Shown here: one piece after another, positions 53,835 through 62,484 of the stretch
Position numbering within the stretch: position 1 is the first letter of the stretch
How the letters are laid out: every line of letters begins with the position of its first letter
NCBI RefSeq assembly: GCF_041227145.1
Contig: NZ_JBGFSP010000003.1
Location: 186,001-250,000 of the forward strand
DNA from: Bacteroides sp. AN502(2024)
GTDB lineage: Bacteria > Bacteroidota > Bacteroidia > Bacteroidales > Bacteroidaceae
Length of the DNA stretch: 64,000 nt
Reading direction: 5' to 3'
The notes under the pieces: model-generated
What the model was told of the DNA's origin: nothing
What the model saw: the letters and a program-made list of their open reading frames with translations, nothing else
The model's database searches: none
Translations under genes and position numbers: made by a program

Positions 53835-54611
53835 ATGGAGTCTATCCGCATTTCCATCATACAAACCGATATCGTTTGGGAAAATAAACAAGAAAATCTC
53901 CGTTTACTCTACGAAAAGCTACAAGGTCTTCGTGAAACAACGGAGATTGTTGTTTTACCGGAGATGTTTTCCACCGGATTCAGCATGCAGAGTAAAATGC
54001 TGGCGGAGCCAAATTCCGGAACGACCATTACAACACTCAAACAATGGGCTGCCCAATTTCAGCTAGCTATTTGTGGAAGCTACATAGCAACTGAAAACGA
54101 CCGGTTCTATAATCGGGCATTCTTCCTGACACCGGAAGGAGAAGAATTCTATTATGACAAACGCCACCTGTTTCGTATGGGAAGGGAAGCTGAATATTTC
54201 TCGGCCGGTGATAAACGACTTATCATCCCCTACCGTGGATGGAATATCCGCCTGTTAGTTTGCTATGATCTCCGCTTTCCTGTATGGAGCCGGAACATAA
54301 ATAACGAGTATGACCTTTTAATATACGTAGCCAACTGGCCTATCCCCCGTCGTCTGGTTTGGGACACTCTACTCCGAGCACGTGCTTTGGAAAATCAATG
54401 TTATGTATGCGGTGTCAACAGAGTGGGTATAGATGGATATCAGCTTACATATAATGGAGGAAGCAGAGTTTATTCGGCTTTCGGAGAAGAAATCGGCTCA
54501 TTCCCAGATGCAAAGGAAGGAATAGCTACTGTGAGTCTTAATCTGAATACTCTCAAGCAATTCAGAGAGAAGTTCCCGGTATGGAAAGATGCAGACGAAT
54601 TCCATCTGTGA
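53835..54611 (+). CDS. Nitrilase-superfamily amidase (omega-amidase/YafV-like)
   Basis: 258 residues. The catalytic triad is visible: Glu in VVLPEMFSTGFSM, Lys in YYDKRHLFRMG and Cys in LLVCYDLRFPVWSR. Length and RVGIDGYQLTYNGGSRVYS match YafV/Nit2-like omega-amidases, which hydrolyse 2-oxoglutaramate or 2-oxosuccinamate. It follows the acyltransferase by 15 nt. Confidence 0.9.
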   Translation: MESIRISIIQTDIVWENKQENLRLLYEKLQGLRETTEIVVLPEMFSTGFSMQSKMLAEPNSGTTITTLKQWAAQFQLAICGSYIATENDRFYNRAFFLTPEGEEFYYDKRHLFRMGREAEYFSAGDKRLIIPYRGWNIRLLVCYDLRFPVWSRNINNEYDLLIYVANWPIPRRLVWDTLLRARALENQCYVCGVNRVGIDGYQLTYNGGSRVYSAFGEEIGSFPDAKEGIATVSLNLNTLKQFREKFPVWKDADEFHL

Positions 54612-54759
54612 CATGAGCAAAACAACAAATGTTAAAAACAGATTCTTGCAGCAACAATACCTGGAACTCAATAGTTAATTATATAGACTTCTTTTGTATC
54701 TTTGTCATGAAAATACAGTCATAAGAACGCTAATCTTACATAACTTAATTAACAACTTT

Positions 54760-56751
54760 ATGAAAACAAATCTTAGTTCTCAGATCAGTCTCCACCGGGT
54801 CTCCCCCAGATACTACAGACCGGAGAATGCATTTGAAAAATCAGTCTTGACAAGACTCGAGAAAATTCCTACAGACATCTACGAATCCGTAGAAGAAGGT
54901 GCTAATTATATTGCGCGCGAAATAGCACAAACCATACGCGAAAAACAAAAGGCAGGACGTTTCTGTGTATTGGCACTCCCCGGAGGTGATTCACCCAGAC
55001 ACGTATATACCGAACTTATCCGTATGTATAAGGAAGAGGGACTTAGCTTCCGCAATGTGATCGTATTTAATATGTATGAGTATTATCCACTGTCTCCCGA
55101 TGCAGTCAACAGTAACTTCAATGCTTTGAAGAGTATGTTGCTGGATCACATCGACATCGACAAACAGAATATATTCACTCCCGATGGAAGCATTGCCAAA
55201 GATACCATCTTCGAGTATTGTCGTCTGTACGAACAACGCATTGAAAGCTTTGGAGGTATCGATATTGCTTTGTTGGGTATTGGTCGTGTAGGTAACATTG
55301 CGTTCAACGAACCGGGTTCCCGACTGAACTCTACCACTCGTTTGATTTTGTTGGATAATGCATCACGCAATGAGGCATCCAAAATTTTCGGAACGTTGGA
55401 TAATACTCCGATCAGTTCTATTACAATGGGTGTATCCACTATTCTTGGTGCCAAGAAAGTGTATCTGCTTGCATGGGGGGAGAATAAAGCAGCCATGATC
55501 AAAGAATGTGTGGAAGGTGCGATTACGGATACAATTCCTGCTTCTTACCTACAAACTCACAACAATGCACATGTGGCTCTCGATCTTTCAGCAGCCATGA
55601 ACTTAACACGTATTCAACGTCCGTGGCTGGTAACTTCTTGCGAATGGAATGATAAACTAATCCGTAGTGCTATCGTTTGGTTGTGTCAGTTGACCGGCAA
55701 ACCGATTCTGAAGTTGACAAATAAAGACTATAACGAAAACGGTTTGAGTGAACTTCTGGCACTTTACGGTTCTGCGTACAATGTAAACATCAAAATCTTC
55801 AATGATTTACAGCACACTATTACCGGATGGCCGGGTGGCAAACCTAATGCTGATGACACCTACCGTCCGGAACGTGCAAAACCGTATCCGAAACGTGTAA
55901 TCATCTTCTCTCCGCATCCGGATGATGACGTTATTTCGATGGGTGGTACGCTTCGTCGCTTGGTAGAACAGAAACATGAAGTACACGTAGCTTACGAAAC
56001 TTCCGGCAATATCGCCGTTGGGGACGAAGAAGTAGTTCGTTTCATGCATTTCATCAACGGATTCAACCAGCTCTTCAATAATAGCGAAGATTTGGTTATC
56101 AATGAGAAATATGCAGAAATACGTAGATTCCTGAAAGAGAAGAAAGATGGTGATATGGACAGTCGTGACATTCTGACTATCAAAGGTCTGATTCGTCGTG
56201 GTGAAGCCCGTACAGCTTGTACTTATAATAATATACCATTGGAACGATGCCACTTCCTAGACTTGCCGTTCTATGAAACAGGTAAGATTCAGAAAAACCC
56301 GATCAGTGAAGCAGACGTGGAAATCGTACGTAACTTGCTTCGTGAAGTGAAACCTCATCAGATTTTCGTTGCCGGCGACTTAGCCGACCCACATGGAACT
56401 CACCGTGTATGTACAGACGCTGTATTTGCAGCTGTCGATCTTGAAAAAGAAGAAGGTGCCAAATGGCTGAAAGACTGTCGTATCTGGATGTATCGTGGTG
56501 CGTGGGCTGAATGGGAAATCGAAAATATTGAAATGGCAGTACCCATCAGTCCGGAAGAACTTCGTGCAAAACGTAACTCTATCCTGAAACATCAGTCGCA
56601 GATGGAAAGTGCTCCGTTCCTGGGTAACGACGAACGTTTGTTCTGGCAACGTAGCGAAGACCGTAACCGTGGTACAGCTACTTTGTATGATAAGTTAGGA
56701 CTGGCTTCTTACGAAGCAATGGAAGCATTTGTAGAATACATTCCTTTATAA
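54760..56751 (+). CDS. NagB-like domain fused to a PIG-L/LmbE deacetylase
   Basis: 663 residues from the ATG at 54760, 55 nt after a TATCTTTG box (54697-54704). Residues about 40-300 follow glucosamine-6-phosphate deaminase, but key residues of E. coli NagB are changed: FNMDEY is FNMYEY (Asp72 to Tyr) and GxDGHIAFNEP is GRVGNIAFNEP (Asp141 to Val, His143 to Asn). Glu148 remains. Residues about 380-660 are a PIG-L deacetylase with intact metal motifs SPHPDDDVISMGG and DLADPHGTHR. The protein is often named NagB; deamination is doubtful, and deacetylation of an amino-sugar compound is more likely. Confidence 0.88.
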   Translation: MKTNLSSQISLHRVSPRYYRPENAFEKSVLTRLEKIPTDIYESVEEGANYIAREIAQTIREKQKAGRFCVLALPGGDSPRHVYTELIRMYKEEGLSFRNVIVFNMYEYYPLSPDAVNSNFNALKSMLLDHIDIDKQNIFTPDGSIAKDTIFEYCRLYEQRIESFGGIDIALLGIGRVGNIAFNEPGSRLNSTTRLILLDNASRNEASKIFGTLDNTPISSITMGVSTILGAKKVYLLAWGENKAAMIKECVEGAITDTIPASYLQTHNNAHVALDLSAAMNLTRIQRPWLVTSCEWNDKLIRSAIVWLCQLTGKPILKLTNKDYNENGLSELLALYGSAYNVNIKIFNDLQHTITGWPGGKPNADDTYRPERAKPYPKRVIIFSPHPDDDVISMGGTLRRLVEQKHEVHVAYETSGNIAVGDEEVVRFMHFINGFNQLFNNSEDLVINEKYAEIRRFLKEKKDGDMDSRDILTIKGLIRRGEARTACTYNNIPLERCHFLDLPFYETGKIQKNPISEADVEIVRNLLREVKPHQIFVAGDLADPHGTHRVCTDAVFAAVDLEKEEGAKWLKDCRIWMYRGAWAEWEIENIEMAVPISPEELRAKRNSILKHQSQMESAPFLGNDERLFWQRSEDRNRGTATLYDKLGLASYEAMEAFVEYIPL

Positions 56752-56791
56752 GAATAATATTCTTAATTAAGAGAATATAAAACAATGAAAG

Positions 56792-56828
56792 AAGAGTGGG
56801 AAGTTTCGATACTTCTCGCTCTTTTTTT
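56792..56828 (+). terminator. Intrinsic terminator after the NagB-like/PIG-L gene
   Basis: AGAGTGGGAAGT pairs with ACTTCTCGCTCT (two mismatches), followed by TTTTTT, starting 41 nt after the stop. Confidence 0.8.
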
Positions 56829-56830
56829 GT

Positions 56831-56968
56831 TATTTTTGCGGGAGAATTCACCACAGAAGAAAGGAGGACATGGAGGTTAAATCTATGAAGCGATATAAAA
56901 TGGTTGTTCATAATAACTCTGTGTCCTCTTTTCATCTGTATTGAAAATGAGAATAAAAGCATTGAATA
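56831..56968 (+). promoter_or_regulatory. Promoter and structured leader of the golvesin-amidase gene
   Basis: TATTTTTG at 56831-56838 fits the -7 consensus. The 125-nt leader can form an imperfect hairpin (GAGGACA...GAG..TTA with TAA..CTC..TGTCCTC, about 56870-56935). It also contains a 19-codon frame from 56885 whose role is unknown. Confidence 0.4.
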
Positions 56969-59878
56969 ATGAAAAAAATAATAGTGTTCCTTCTATGCCT
57001 TACTGTAAGTGCTAATTTTCTTTTCGCTCAAGATATTGAAAGAAATGTAAAAGAACGGCTGACGGATTACTTCAAAAAATATACCGCAACAGCCAAAATC
57101 AGCACTCCTAAACTGAACAGTTTCGATATAAATTATGATCGCAAGACAATTGCAATCTATGCATCGGAAAGTTTCGCCTATCAGCCTTTCCGTCCGGAAA
57201 CTGTAGAAAACATTTATAATCAAGTTAAAAAACTGCTTCCGGGCCCTGTTCATTATTATCAGCTCACTATTTATGCAGATGGAAAACCTATTGAGGATTT
57301 GGTACCTAATTTCTACCGGAATAAGAAAAAGGATAAGGAACGGTTATCTTTAAATGTAGATTATAAAGGAGCTCCCTGGGTGAAAAACATTTCACGCCCC
57401 TATGAAATTTCACGCGGATTGCAAGACCGTCATATCGCAATCTGGCAAAGCCATGGCAACTATTTCAAAAATGATAAAGACGAATGGGGATGGCAACGCC
57501 CTCGATTATTCTGCACCACGGAAGATATGTTCACTCAATCTTTCGTTCTTCCATACGTGATTCCCATGTTGGAGAATGCTGGAGCGATTGTTTATACTCC
57601 CCGTGAACGGGATACGCAAAAAAATGAGATCATTGTAGATAATGACACTCCCAACGCTTCCCTTTATTTGGAAGTGGGTAGCAAAAAAACTAATTGGACA
57701 AATGCCCCGGTAAGAGGCTTTGCTCAAAAGAAAACGATCTATAAAGAGGGAGAAAATCCTTTCACTGATGGGAGTTGTCGTTTTATTCCAACACAAAGAA
57801 AGAAAAAGAAGAATAAAGACCAAGTATTTGCCGAATGGGTCCCCACTCTACCGGCAACAGGCAAGTATGCTGTTTATGTTTCTTATCAGACACTCCCCAA
57901 TAGTGTAAGCGACGCTAAATATCTGGTATTCCATAACGGAGGAGTAACCGAATTTAAAGTTAATCAGAAAATAGGTGGAGGCACATGGGTTTACCTCGGA
58001 ACTTTTGAATTCGATAAAGGGAACAACGATTACGGCATGGTAGTACTTAGCAACGAGAGCAGCGAACATGGAGTTGTATGCGCTGATGCAGTACGTTTTG
58101 GAGGTGGAATGGGAAACATTGCCCGTGGAGGAAGAACCAGCGGGCTGCCCCGTTATTTGGAAGGAGCACGCTACTCTGCGCAATGGGCGGGAATGCCATA
58201 CGAAGTATATGCAGGACGTAAAGGTGAAAACGACTATACAGATGACATCAATACACGCTCCAACGCTATCAATTATTTGTCGGGCAATTCTGTCTACAAC
58301 CCGAAACAATCGGGTTTAGGCGTACCTTTGGAAATAGCGATGTCGTTGCACAGTGATGCCGGATGCAGCAAGACTGATGAGCTTATCGGATCGCTCGGTA
58401 TCTATACCACCAATTTCAATAATGGAAAGCTGAATACAGGAACGGACCGGTATGCATCACGTGATTTAGCCGATATTCTACTCACACAGATTCAAAAAGA
58501 TGTTTATTCAAGTTACAGCATCCCTTGGACACGCCGCAGTATGTGGAACCGAAATTACAGTGAAACACGTCTCCCGGCTACGCCTTCTACGATTATCGAA
58601 CTGCTCTCCCATCAGAACTTCGCAGATATGCAGTTTGGGCATGATCCGAACTTCAAGTTTACAGTGGGACGAGCCATTTACAAAGGTATTTTGCAGTTCA
58701 TTACCAGCCAGCATGATAAAGAATATATAGTTCAGCCCCTGCCAGTCAGCAATTTCGCCATTCAATTCGGAAAGAAAAAAAATACGCTGGAACTTTCATG
58801 GAAAGGCGAAGATGATCCACTAGAACCGACTGCACGCCCACGAGAATACATCGTATATACACGCATCGGTTATGGAGGCTTTGACAATGGAACCTTAGTC
58901 AGCAAAACGTCCCACACCGTTAAAATAGAACCGGGGCTCGTTTATTCATTCAAAGTGACTGCCGTAAACCGCGGCGGGGAAAGTTTTCCCTCCGAAATCC
59001 TTTCCGCTTATAAAGCCAAACGCGAACAGGAAAAGGTAATTATCATCAATGGCTTTGACAGGATCAGCGGTCCGGCGGTCATTAATACTTCTGATAAAGC
59101 AGGATTCGATTTATCACAAGACCCCGGAGTTCCATATATATCAAACATTTCGTTTTGCGGAGCACAAACAGGTTTTGACCGTACACAAGCTGGAAAAGAA
59201 GGGAAAGGCAGCCTGGGACATAGCGGAAACGAGTTAGAAGGAATGAAAATAGCAGGGAATACATTCGATTATCCTTTTATTCATGGAAAAGCGATTCAGG
59301 CAGCCGGCAAATATAGTTTTGTGTCATGCAGTGACGAAGCAGTAGAAAACGGATTGGTTACGTTAGAAGATTATCCGGTGGTAGATTATATTCTGGGACT
59401 GGAAAAAGAAGATCCCGCAAATAAAGCGTACTACAAGACATTCTCCTCGGCTATGCAACGAATTATGACCAGTTATTGTCAGTCGGGAGGTAATCTATTT
59501 GTCAGCGGTGCTTATGTAGGAAGTGATATGAGCGGCACACAAGGCAACCGGGAGTTTACAGAGAAAATACTGAAATATGGTTATCAAGGTAGCCTGACGG
59601 ATAAAAGTTCGAACCAGATTAAAGGATTAGGGCGCACAATCACGATCCCACGCCTGCCCAACGAGAACAGTTATGCGGTTCCTGCAGTGGATTGTATTGT
59701 TCCCGTAGATACTGCCTTCCCCGTATTTACGTATGCCCCCGGTAATCAGAGTGCAGGTATTGCCTACAAAGGAAACTACCGTACTTTTGTATTGGGTTTT
59801 CCTTTTGAAAGTATCCAGTCGGAAGCGGATCGGGCAACCATGATGGCAGGCATCCTGGGATTCTTTACTCAAAAATAA
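56969..59878 (+). CDS. Large secreted amidase with inserted golvesin domain and fibronectin III domain
   Basis: 969 residues. The signal peptide ends in LFAQ. A GerMN-like region is followed by an amidase_3-type fold: first zinc His in IAIWQSHGNYF, second His in AMSLHSDAGCS, catalytic Glu in TIIELLSHQNF. Between the first and second parts lies a golvesin C-terminal-like domain (LPATGKYAVYVSYQTLPNSV, GTWVYLGTFEFDKG). A fibronectin III domain (about 630-700) and a further C-terminal domain follow. Older annotation calls such proteins xanthan lyase; the residues seen fit an N-acetylmuramoyl-L-alanine amidase better. Confidence 0.8.
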   Translation: MKKIIVFLLCLTVSANFLFAQDIERNVKERLTDYFKKYTATAKISTPKLNSFDINYDRKTIAIYASESFAYQPFRPETVENIYNQVKKLLPGPVHYYQLTIYADGKPIEDLVPNFYRNKKKDKERLSLNVDYKGAPWVKNISRPYEISRGLQDRHIAIWQSHGNYFKNDKDEWGWQRPRLFCTTEDMFTQSFVLPYVIPMLENAGAIVYTPRERDTQKNEIIVDNDTPNASLYLEVGSKKTNWTNAPVRGFAQKKTIYKEGENPFTDGSCRFIPTQRKKKKNKDQVFAEWVPTLPATGKYAVYVSYQTLPNSVSDAKYLVFHNGGVTEFKVNQKIGGGTWVYLGTFEFDKGNNDYGMVVLSNESSEHGVVCADAVRFGGGMGNIARGGRTSGLPRYLEGARYSAQWAGMPYEVYAGRKGENDYTDDINTRSNAINYLSGNSVYNPKQSGLGVPLEIAMSLHSDAGCSKTDELIGSLGIYTTNFNNGKLNTGTDRYASRDLADILLTQIQKDVYSSYSIPWTRRSMWNRNYSETRLPATPSTIIELLSHQNFADMQFGHDPNFKFTVGRAIYKGILQFITSQHDKEYIVQPLPVSNFAIQFGKKKNTLELSWKGEDDPLEPTARPREYIVYTRIGYGGFDNGTLVSKTSHTVKIEPGLVYSFKVTAVNRGGESFPSEILSAYKAKREQEKVIIINGFDRISGPAVINTSDKAGFDLSQDPGVPYISNISFCGAQTGFDRTQAGKEGKGSLGHSGNELEGMKIAGNTFDYPFIHGKAIQAAGKYSFVSCSDEAVENGLVTLEDYPVVDYILGLEKEDPANKAYYKTFSSAMQRIMTSYCQSGGNLFVSGAYVGSDMSGTQGNREFTEKILKYGYQGSLTDKSSNQIKGLGRTITIPRLPNENSYAVPAVDCIVPVDTAFPVFTYAPGNQSAGIAYKGNYRTFVLGFPFESIQSEADRATMMAGILGFFTQK

Positions 59879-59957
59879 AAAATATCCTTTTTTTTAGTCC
59901 GTTTTTCTTTTTAAATTCTATCTTTGCTACTATAATAACCTTTAAAAGTAAAAGACA

Positions 59958-60275
59958 ATGTATACTATACAAGCAAATCCCAGCGGTACACGCAGCATAG
60001 AAGTATCCGATGAAAACCTGAGAACAATTGAAAAATATGCGCTATTCCGTCATCTTATCGACAGTACCGGTATTGTAGATGAGGCCGTTCTGGATAAGTT
60101 GAAACTTAATATCCGATCCCTTATCGCCAGTCAGGAGGAAGACAGTAAAGACTTGCTGGACCTTTGTATCGATGTGATTTATCACAATAACATGAAGGCA
60201 TTCGGCTTGCAACAGCTTATCAAACTCTATCTTACCTGGCTATCCAGTCCGGAAGTGGAAGAAAAAGAGGAATAA
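59958..60275 (+). CDS. Conserved hypothetical helical protein (105 aa)
   Basis: Soluble and acidic, with helices ENLRTIEKYALFRHLIDSTG and LLDLCIDVIYHNNMKAFGLQ. It follows a TATCTTTG box at 59919-59926. Its stop overlaps the start of the TusA-like gene (TAATG), so the two are coupled. No family recognised. Confidence 0.75.
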   Translation: MYTIQANPSGTRSIEVSDENLRTIEKYALFRHLIDSTGIVDEAVLDKLKLNIRSLIASQEEDSKDLLDLCIDVIYHNNMKAFGLQQLIKLYLTWLSSPEVEEKEE

Positions 60276-60514
60276 TGATTACGGTAGACACCCGAGGAAT
60301 AACGGCATACAGTCCGCTGATTCCTGCAATAAAAGCTATGTGCACTGCTTCTCCGGGCGAAACGATAGAGATTATCATGAGCCATGCCGATGCGTTTCAG
60401 GATCTAAAGGAATATCTGTCCGAGAAAGGTGTCGGGTTCCGTGAAATCTATGACGGAGAACAAATGACATTACAGTTCACAATCAACGGGAAGTTTAAAA
60501 AAAACTCCCAATGA
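60275..60514 (+). CDS. TusA/SirA-like protein without the catalytic cysteine
   Basis: 79 residues. MITVDTRGITAYSPLIPAIK aligns with the TusA start, where the conserved motif is CPxP; here it reads AYSP, so the sulfur-carrying Cys is missing. The rest (ETIEIIMSHADAFQDLKEYL, GVGFREIYDGEQMTLQF) fits the TusA fold. The last codons (NSQ-stop) lie in the first unit of repeat array E. It may bind a partner without moving sulfur. Confidence 0.7.
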   Translation: MITVDTRGITAYSPLIPAIKAMCTASPGETIEIIMSHADAFQDLKEYLSEKGVGFREIYDGEQMTLQFTINGKFKKNSQ

Positions 60515-60586
60515 TTGAAAGAGAACTTCCCAATGAATGAAGTTAAACATCCCAATGAATAAAAAAATCATTGGGATGTTTTTTTA
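60506..60586 (+). repeat. 22-nt repeat array E ending in a terminator
   Basis: TCCCAATG occurs at 60506, 60528 and 60550, exactly 22 nt apart. The third copy forms a 12-bp stem: ACATCCCAATGA (60547-60558) with TCATTGGGATGT (60568-60579), followed by TTTTTTATTA. The array thus contains the end of the TusA-like gene and its terminator. The core is the inverse of that in array A. Confidence 0.9.
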
Positions 60587-60601
60587 TTATCTCTATCTTT
60601 G
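60571..60601 (+). promoter_or_regulatory. Promoter giving a probably leaderless ygiQ mRNA
   Basis: TTGG at 60571-60574 (inside the right arm of the array E terminator), a 19-nt spacer and TATCTTTG at 60594-60601. The ATG at 60606 begins 5 nt after the box, at the position where Bacteroides transcripts are expected to start. Upstream in-frame ATGs are excluded because they lie before the promoter. Confidence 0.65.
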
Positions 60602-60605
60602 CATC

Positions 60606-62465
60606 ATGAAAGAATATCGATTAACCGACTGGTTACCCACTACCAAGAAAGAAGTAGAACTTCGCGGATGGAATGAATTAGATGTCATTCTATTCAGTGC
60701 TGATGCTTATGTGGATCATCCTTCTTTTGGTGCTGCCGTTATCGGACGCATTCTCGAAGCGGAAGGTCTGAAAATAGCTATTGTTCCCCAACCTAACTGG
60801 CGTGACGATCTGCGTGACTTCAAGAAATTAGGACGTCCACGGCTATTCTTCGGTATTTCAGGTGGATGTATGGACTCTATGGTCAATAAATATACCGCTA
60901 ACAAACGACTACGCAGCGAAGACGCTTATACTCCGGACGGACGAACGGATATGCGTCCGGAATACCCTACCACGGTTTATAGCCAGATACTAAAGAAACT
61001 CTTTCCGGATGTTCCGGTAGTCATCGGAGGAATCGAAGCTAGTTTAAGGCGATTGAGCCATTATGATTATTGGCAGGACAAAGTGCAGAAGAGTATTTTG
61101 TGCGACAGTGGGGCAGATCTACTCATTTACGGAATGGGGGAAAAGCCTCTTCCAGATCTGGTGAAGAATATGAAAAGTCTGCTCACTGCTGAAGAGGCGG
61201 TACTGACAAGTAACAAATTCAGAACAATGATCGGTTCTGTACCCCAAACAGCCTATCTTTGTCGTGCAACAGAATGGACACCTGCCGAAGATGATCTTCA
61301 ACTTTATTCACACGAAGAGTGTCTGGCTGATAAAAAGAAACAGGCTAGCAATTTCCGACATATCGAAGAAGAATCCAATAAATATTCGGCTTCCCGAATC
61401 ACGCAAGCCGTCGGAAACAAGATAGTAGTAGTCAATCCTCCATATCCTCCGATGAGTCAGGAAGATCTCGATCATTCGTTTGATTTACCATATACCCGGT
61501 TACCTCACCCCAAATATAAAGGGAAACGGATTCCAGCTTATGATATGATTAAGTTTTCCATCAACATTCATCGGGGATGCTTTGGTGGCTGTGCTTTCTG
61601 CACCATTTCCGCCCATCAGGGAAAGTTTATTGTCAGCCGCAGCAAAGAGTCTATACTGAAAGAGGTAAAAGAGGTGATTCAGTTACCCGATTTCAAAGGA
61701 TATTTAAGTGATTTGGGTGGTCCTTCCGCTAATATGTATCAGATGAAAGGGAAAGATGAAGCTATTTGCAAGAAGTGCAAACGACCATCGTGTATTCACC
61801 CGAAAGTCTGTCCGAATCTAAATACCGATCACCGCCCTCTACTGGATATTTACCATGCTGTGGATGCCTTGCCTGGAATCAAGAAATCGTTTATCAGCAG
61901 CGGTGTACGCTACGACCTGTTACTTCATCAAAGCAAAGATGAAGCAATCAACCGCAGCACTGCCGAATATACCCGCGAATTAATAGTCAATCATGTGAGT
62001 GGCCGGTTAAAAGTAGCTCCGGAACATACCAGTGACCGGGTATTATCTATAATGCGCAAACCTTCTTTTGAGCAATTTGAAACATTCAAAAAGATATTTG
62101 ATCGTATCAACCGGGAAGAAAATCTGCGTCAACAACTGATTCCGTATTTTATCTCTTCACATCCCGGATGCCACGAAGAAGATATGGCGGAGCTTGCCGT
62201 TATCACTAAACGTCTGGACTTCCACTTGGAACAAGTGCAGGACTTCACTCCTACTCCGATGACAGTGGCTACCGAAACTTGGTATAGTGGACTCCATCCA
62301 TACACGCTAGAACCCATATTCAGTGCGAAAACCCAACGGGAAAAACTTGCACAACGCCAATTCTTTTTCTGGTATAAACCGGAAGAACGGAAAAACATCA
62401 TCAATGAGCTGAGACGTATCGGACGTCCAGATTTGATAGACAAGTTGTACGGAAAGAAAAGATAA
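60606..62465 (+). CDS. YgiQ family radical SAM protein
   Basis: 619 residues from the ATG at 60606. The N-terminal cobalamin-binding-like domain (DVILFSADAYVDHPSFGAAV, LFFGISGGCMDSMVN) is followed by the radical SAM motif GCFGGCAFC and a C-terminal region with CKKCKRPSCIHPKVC that adds further Cys. It is a full-length UPF0313 protein whose reaction is not known. It stands alone and is convergent with mfd. Confidence 0.93.
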   Translation: MKEYRLTDWLPTTKKEVELRGWNELDVILFSADAYVDHPSFGAAVIGRILEAEGLKIAIVPQPNWRDDLRDFKKLGRPRLFFGISGGCMDSMVNKYTANKRLRSEDAYTPDGRTDMRPEYPTTVYSQILKKLFPDVPVVIGGIEASLRRLSHYDYWQDKVQKSILCDSGADLLIYGMGEKPLPDLVKNMKSLLTAEEAVLTSNKFRTMIGSVPQTAYLCRATEWTPAEDDLQLYSHEECLADKKKQASNFRHIEEESNKYSASRITQAVGNKIVVVNPPYPPMSQEDLDHSFDLPYTRLPHPKYKGKRIPAYDMIKFSINIHRGCFGGCAFCTISAHQGKFIVSRSKESILKEVKEVIQLPDFKGYLSDLGGPSANMYQMKGKDEAICKKCKRPSCIHPKVCPNLNTDHRPLLDIYHAVDALPGIKKSFISSGVRYDLLLHQSKDEAINRSTAEYTRELIVNHVSGRLKVAPEHTSDRVLSIMRKPSFEQFETFKKIFDRINREENLRQQLIPYFISSHPGCHEEDMAELAVITKRLDFHLEQVQDFTPTPMTVATETWYSGLHPYTLEPIFSAKTQREKLAQRQFFFWYKPEERKNIINELRRIGRPDLIDKLYGKKR

Positions 62466-62484
62466 ATTCTTTAAGAAGGGCTTT

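Noticed and set aside
54694..54759. A 22-residue extension of the NagB-like/PIG-L protein
   Set aside because: Its start lies before the TATCTTTG box at 54697-54704, so it would not be on the mRNA.
5631..60586. CRISPR array as an explanation of the 22-nt periodic repeats
   Set aside because: The units are contiguous with no unique spacers, have 3-5 copies, differ between loci, and no cas genes are present.
60537..60605. Upstream ATG at 60537 as the start of ygiQ
   Set aside because: It would translate the repeat array and terminator and precede the promoter; conserved sequence starts at 60606.
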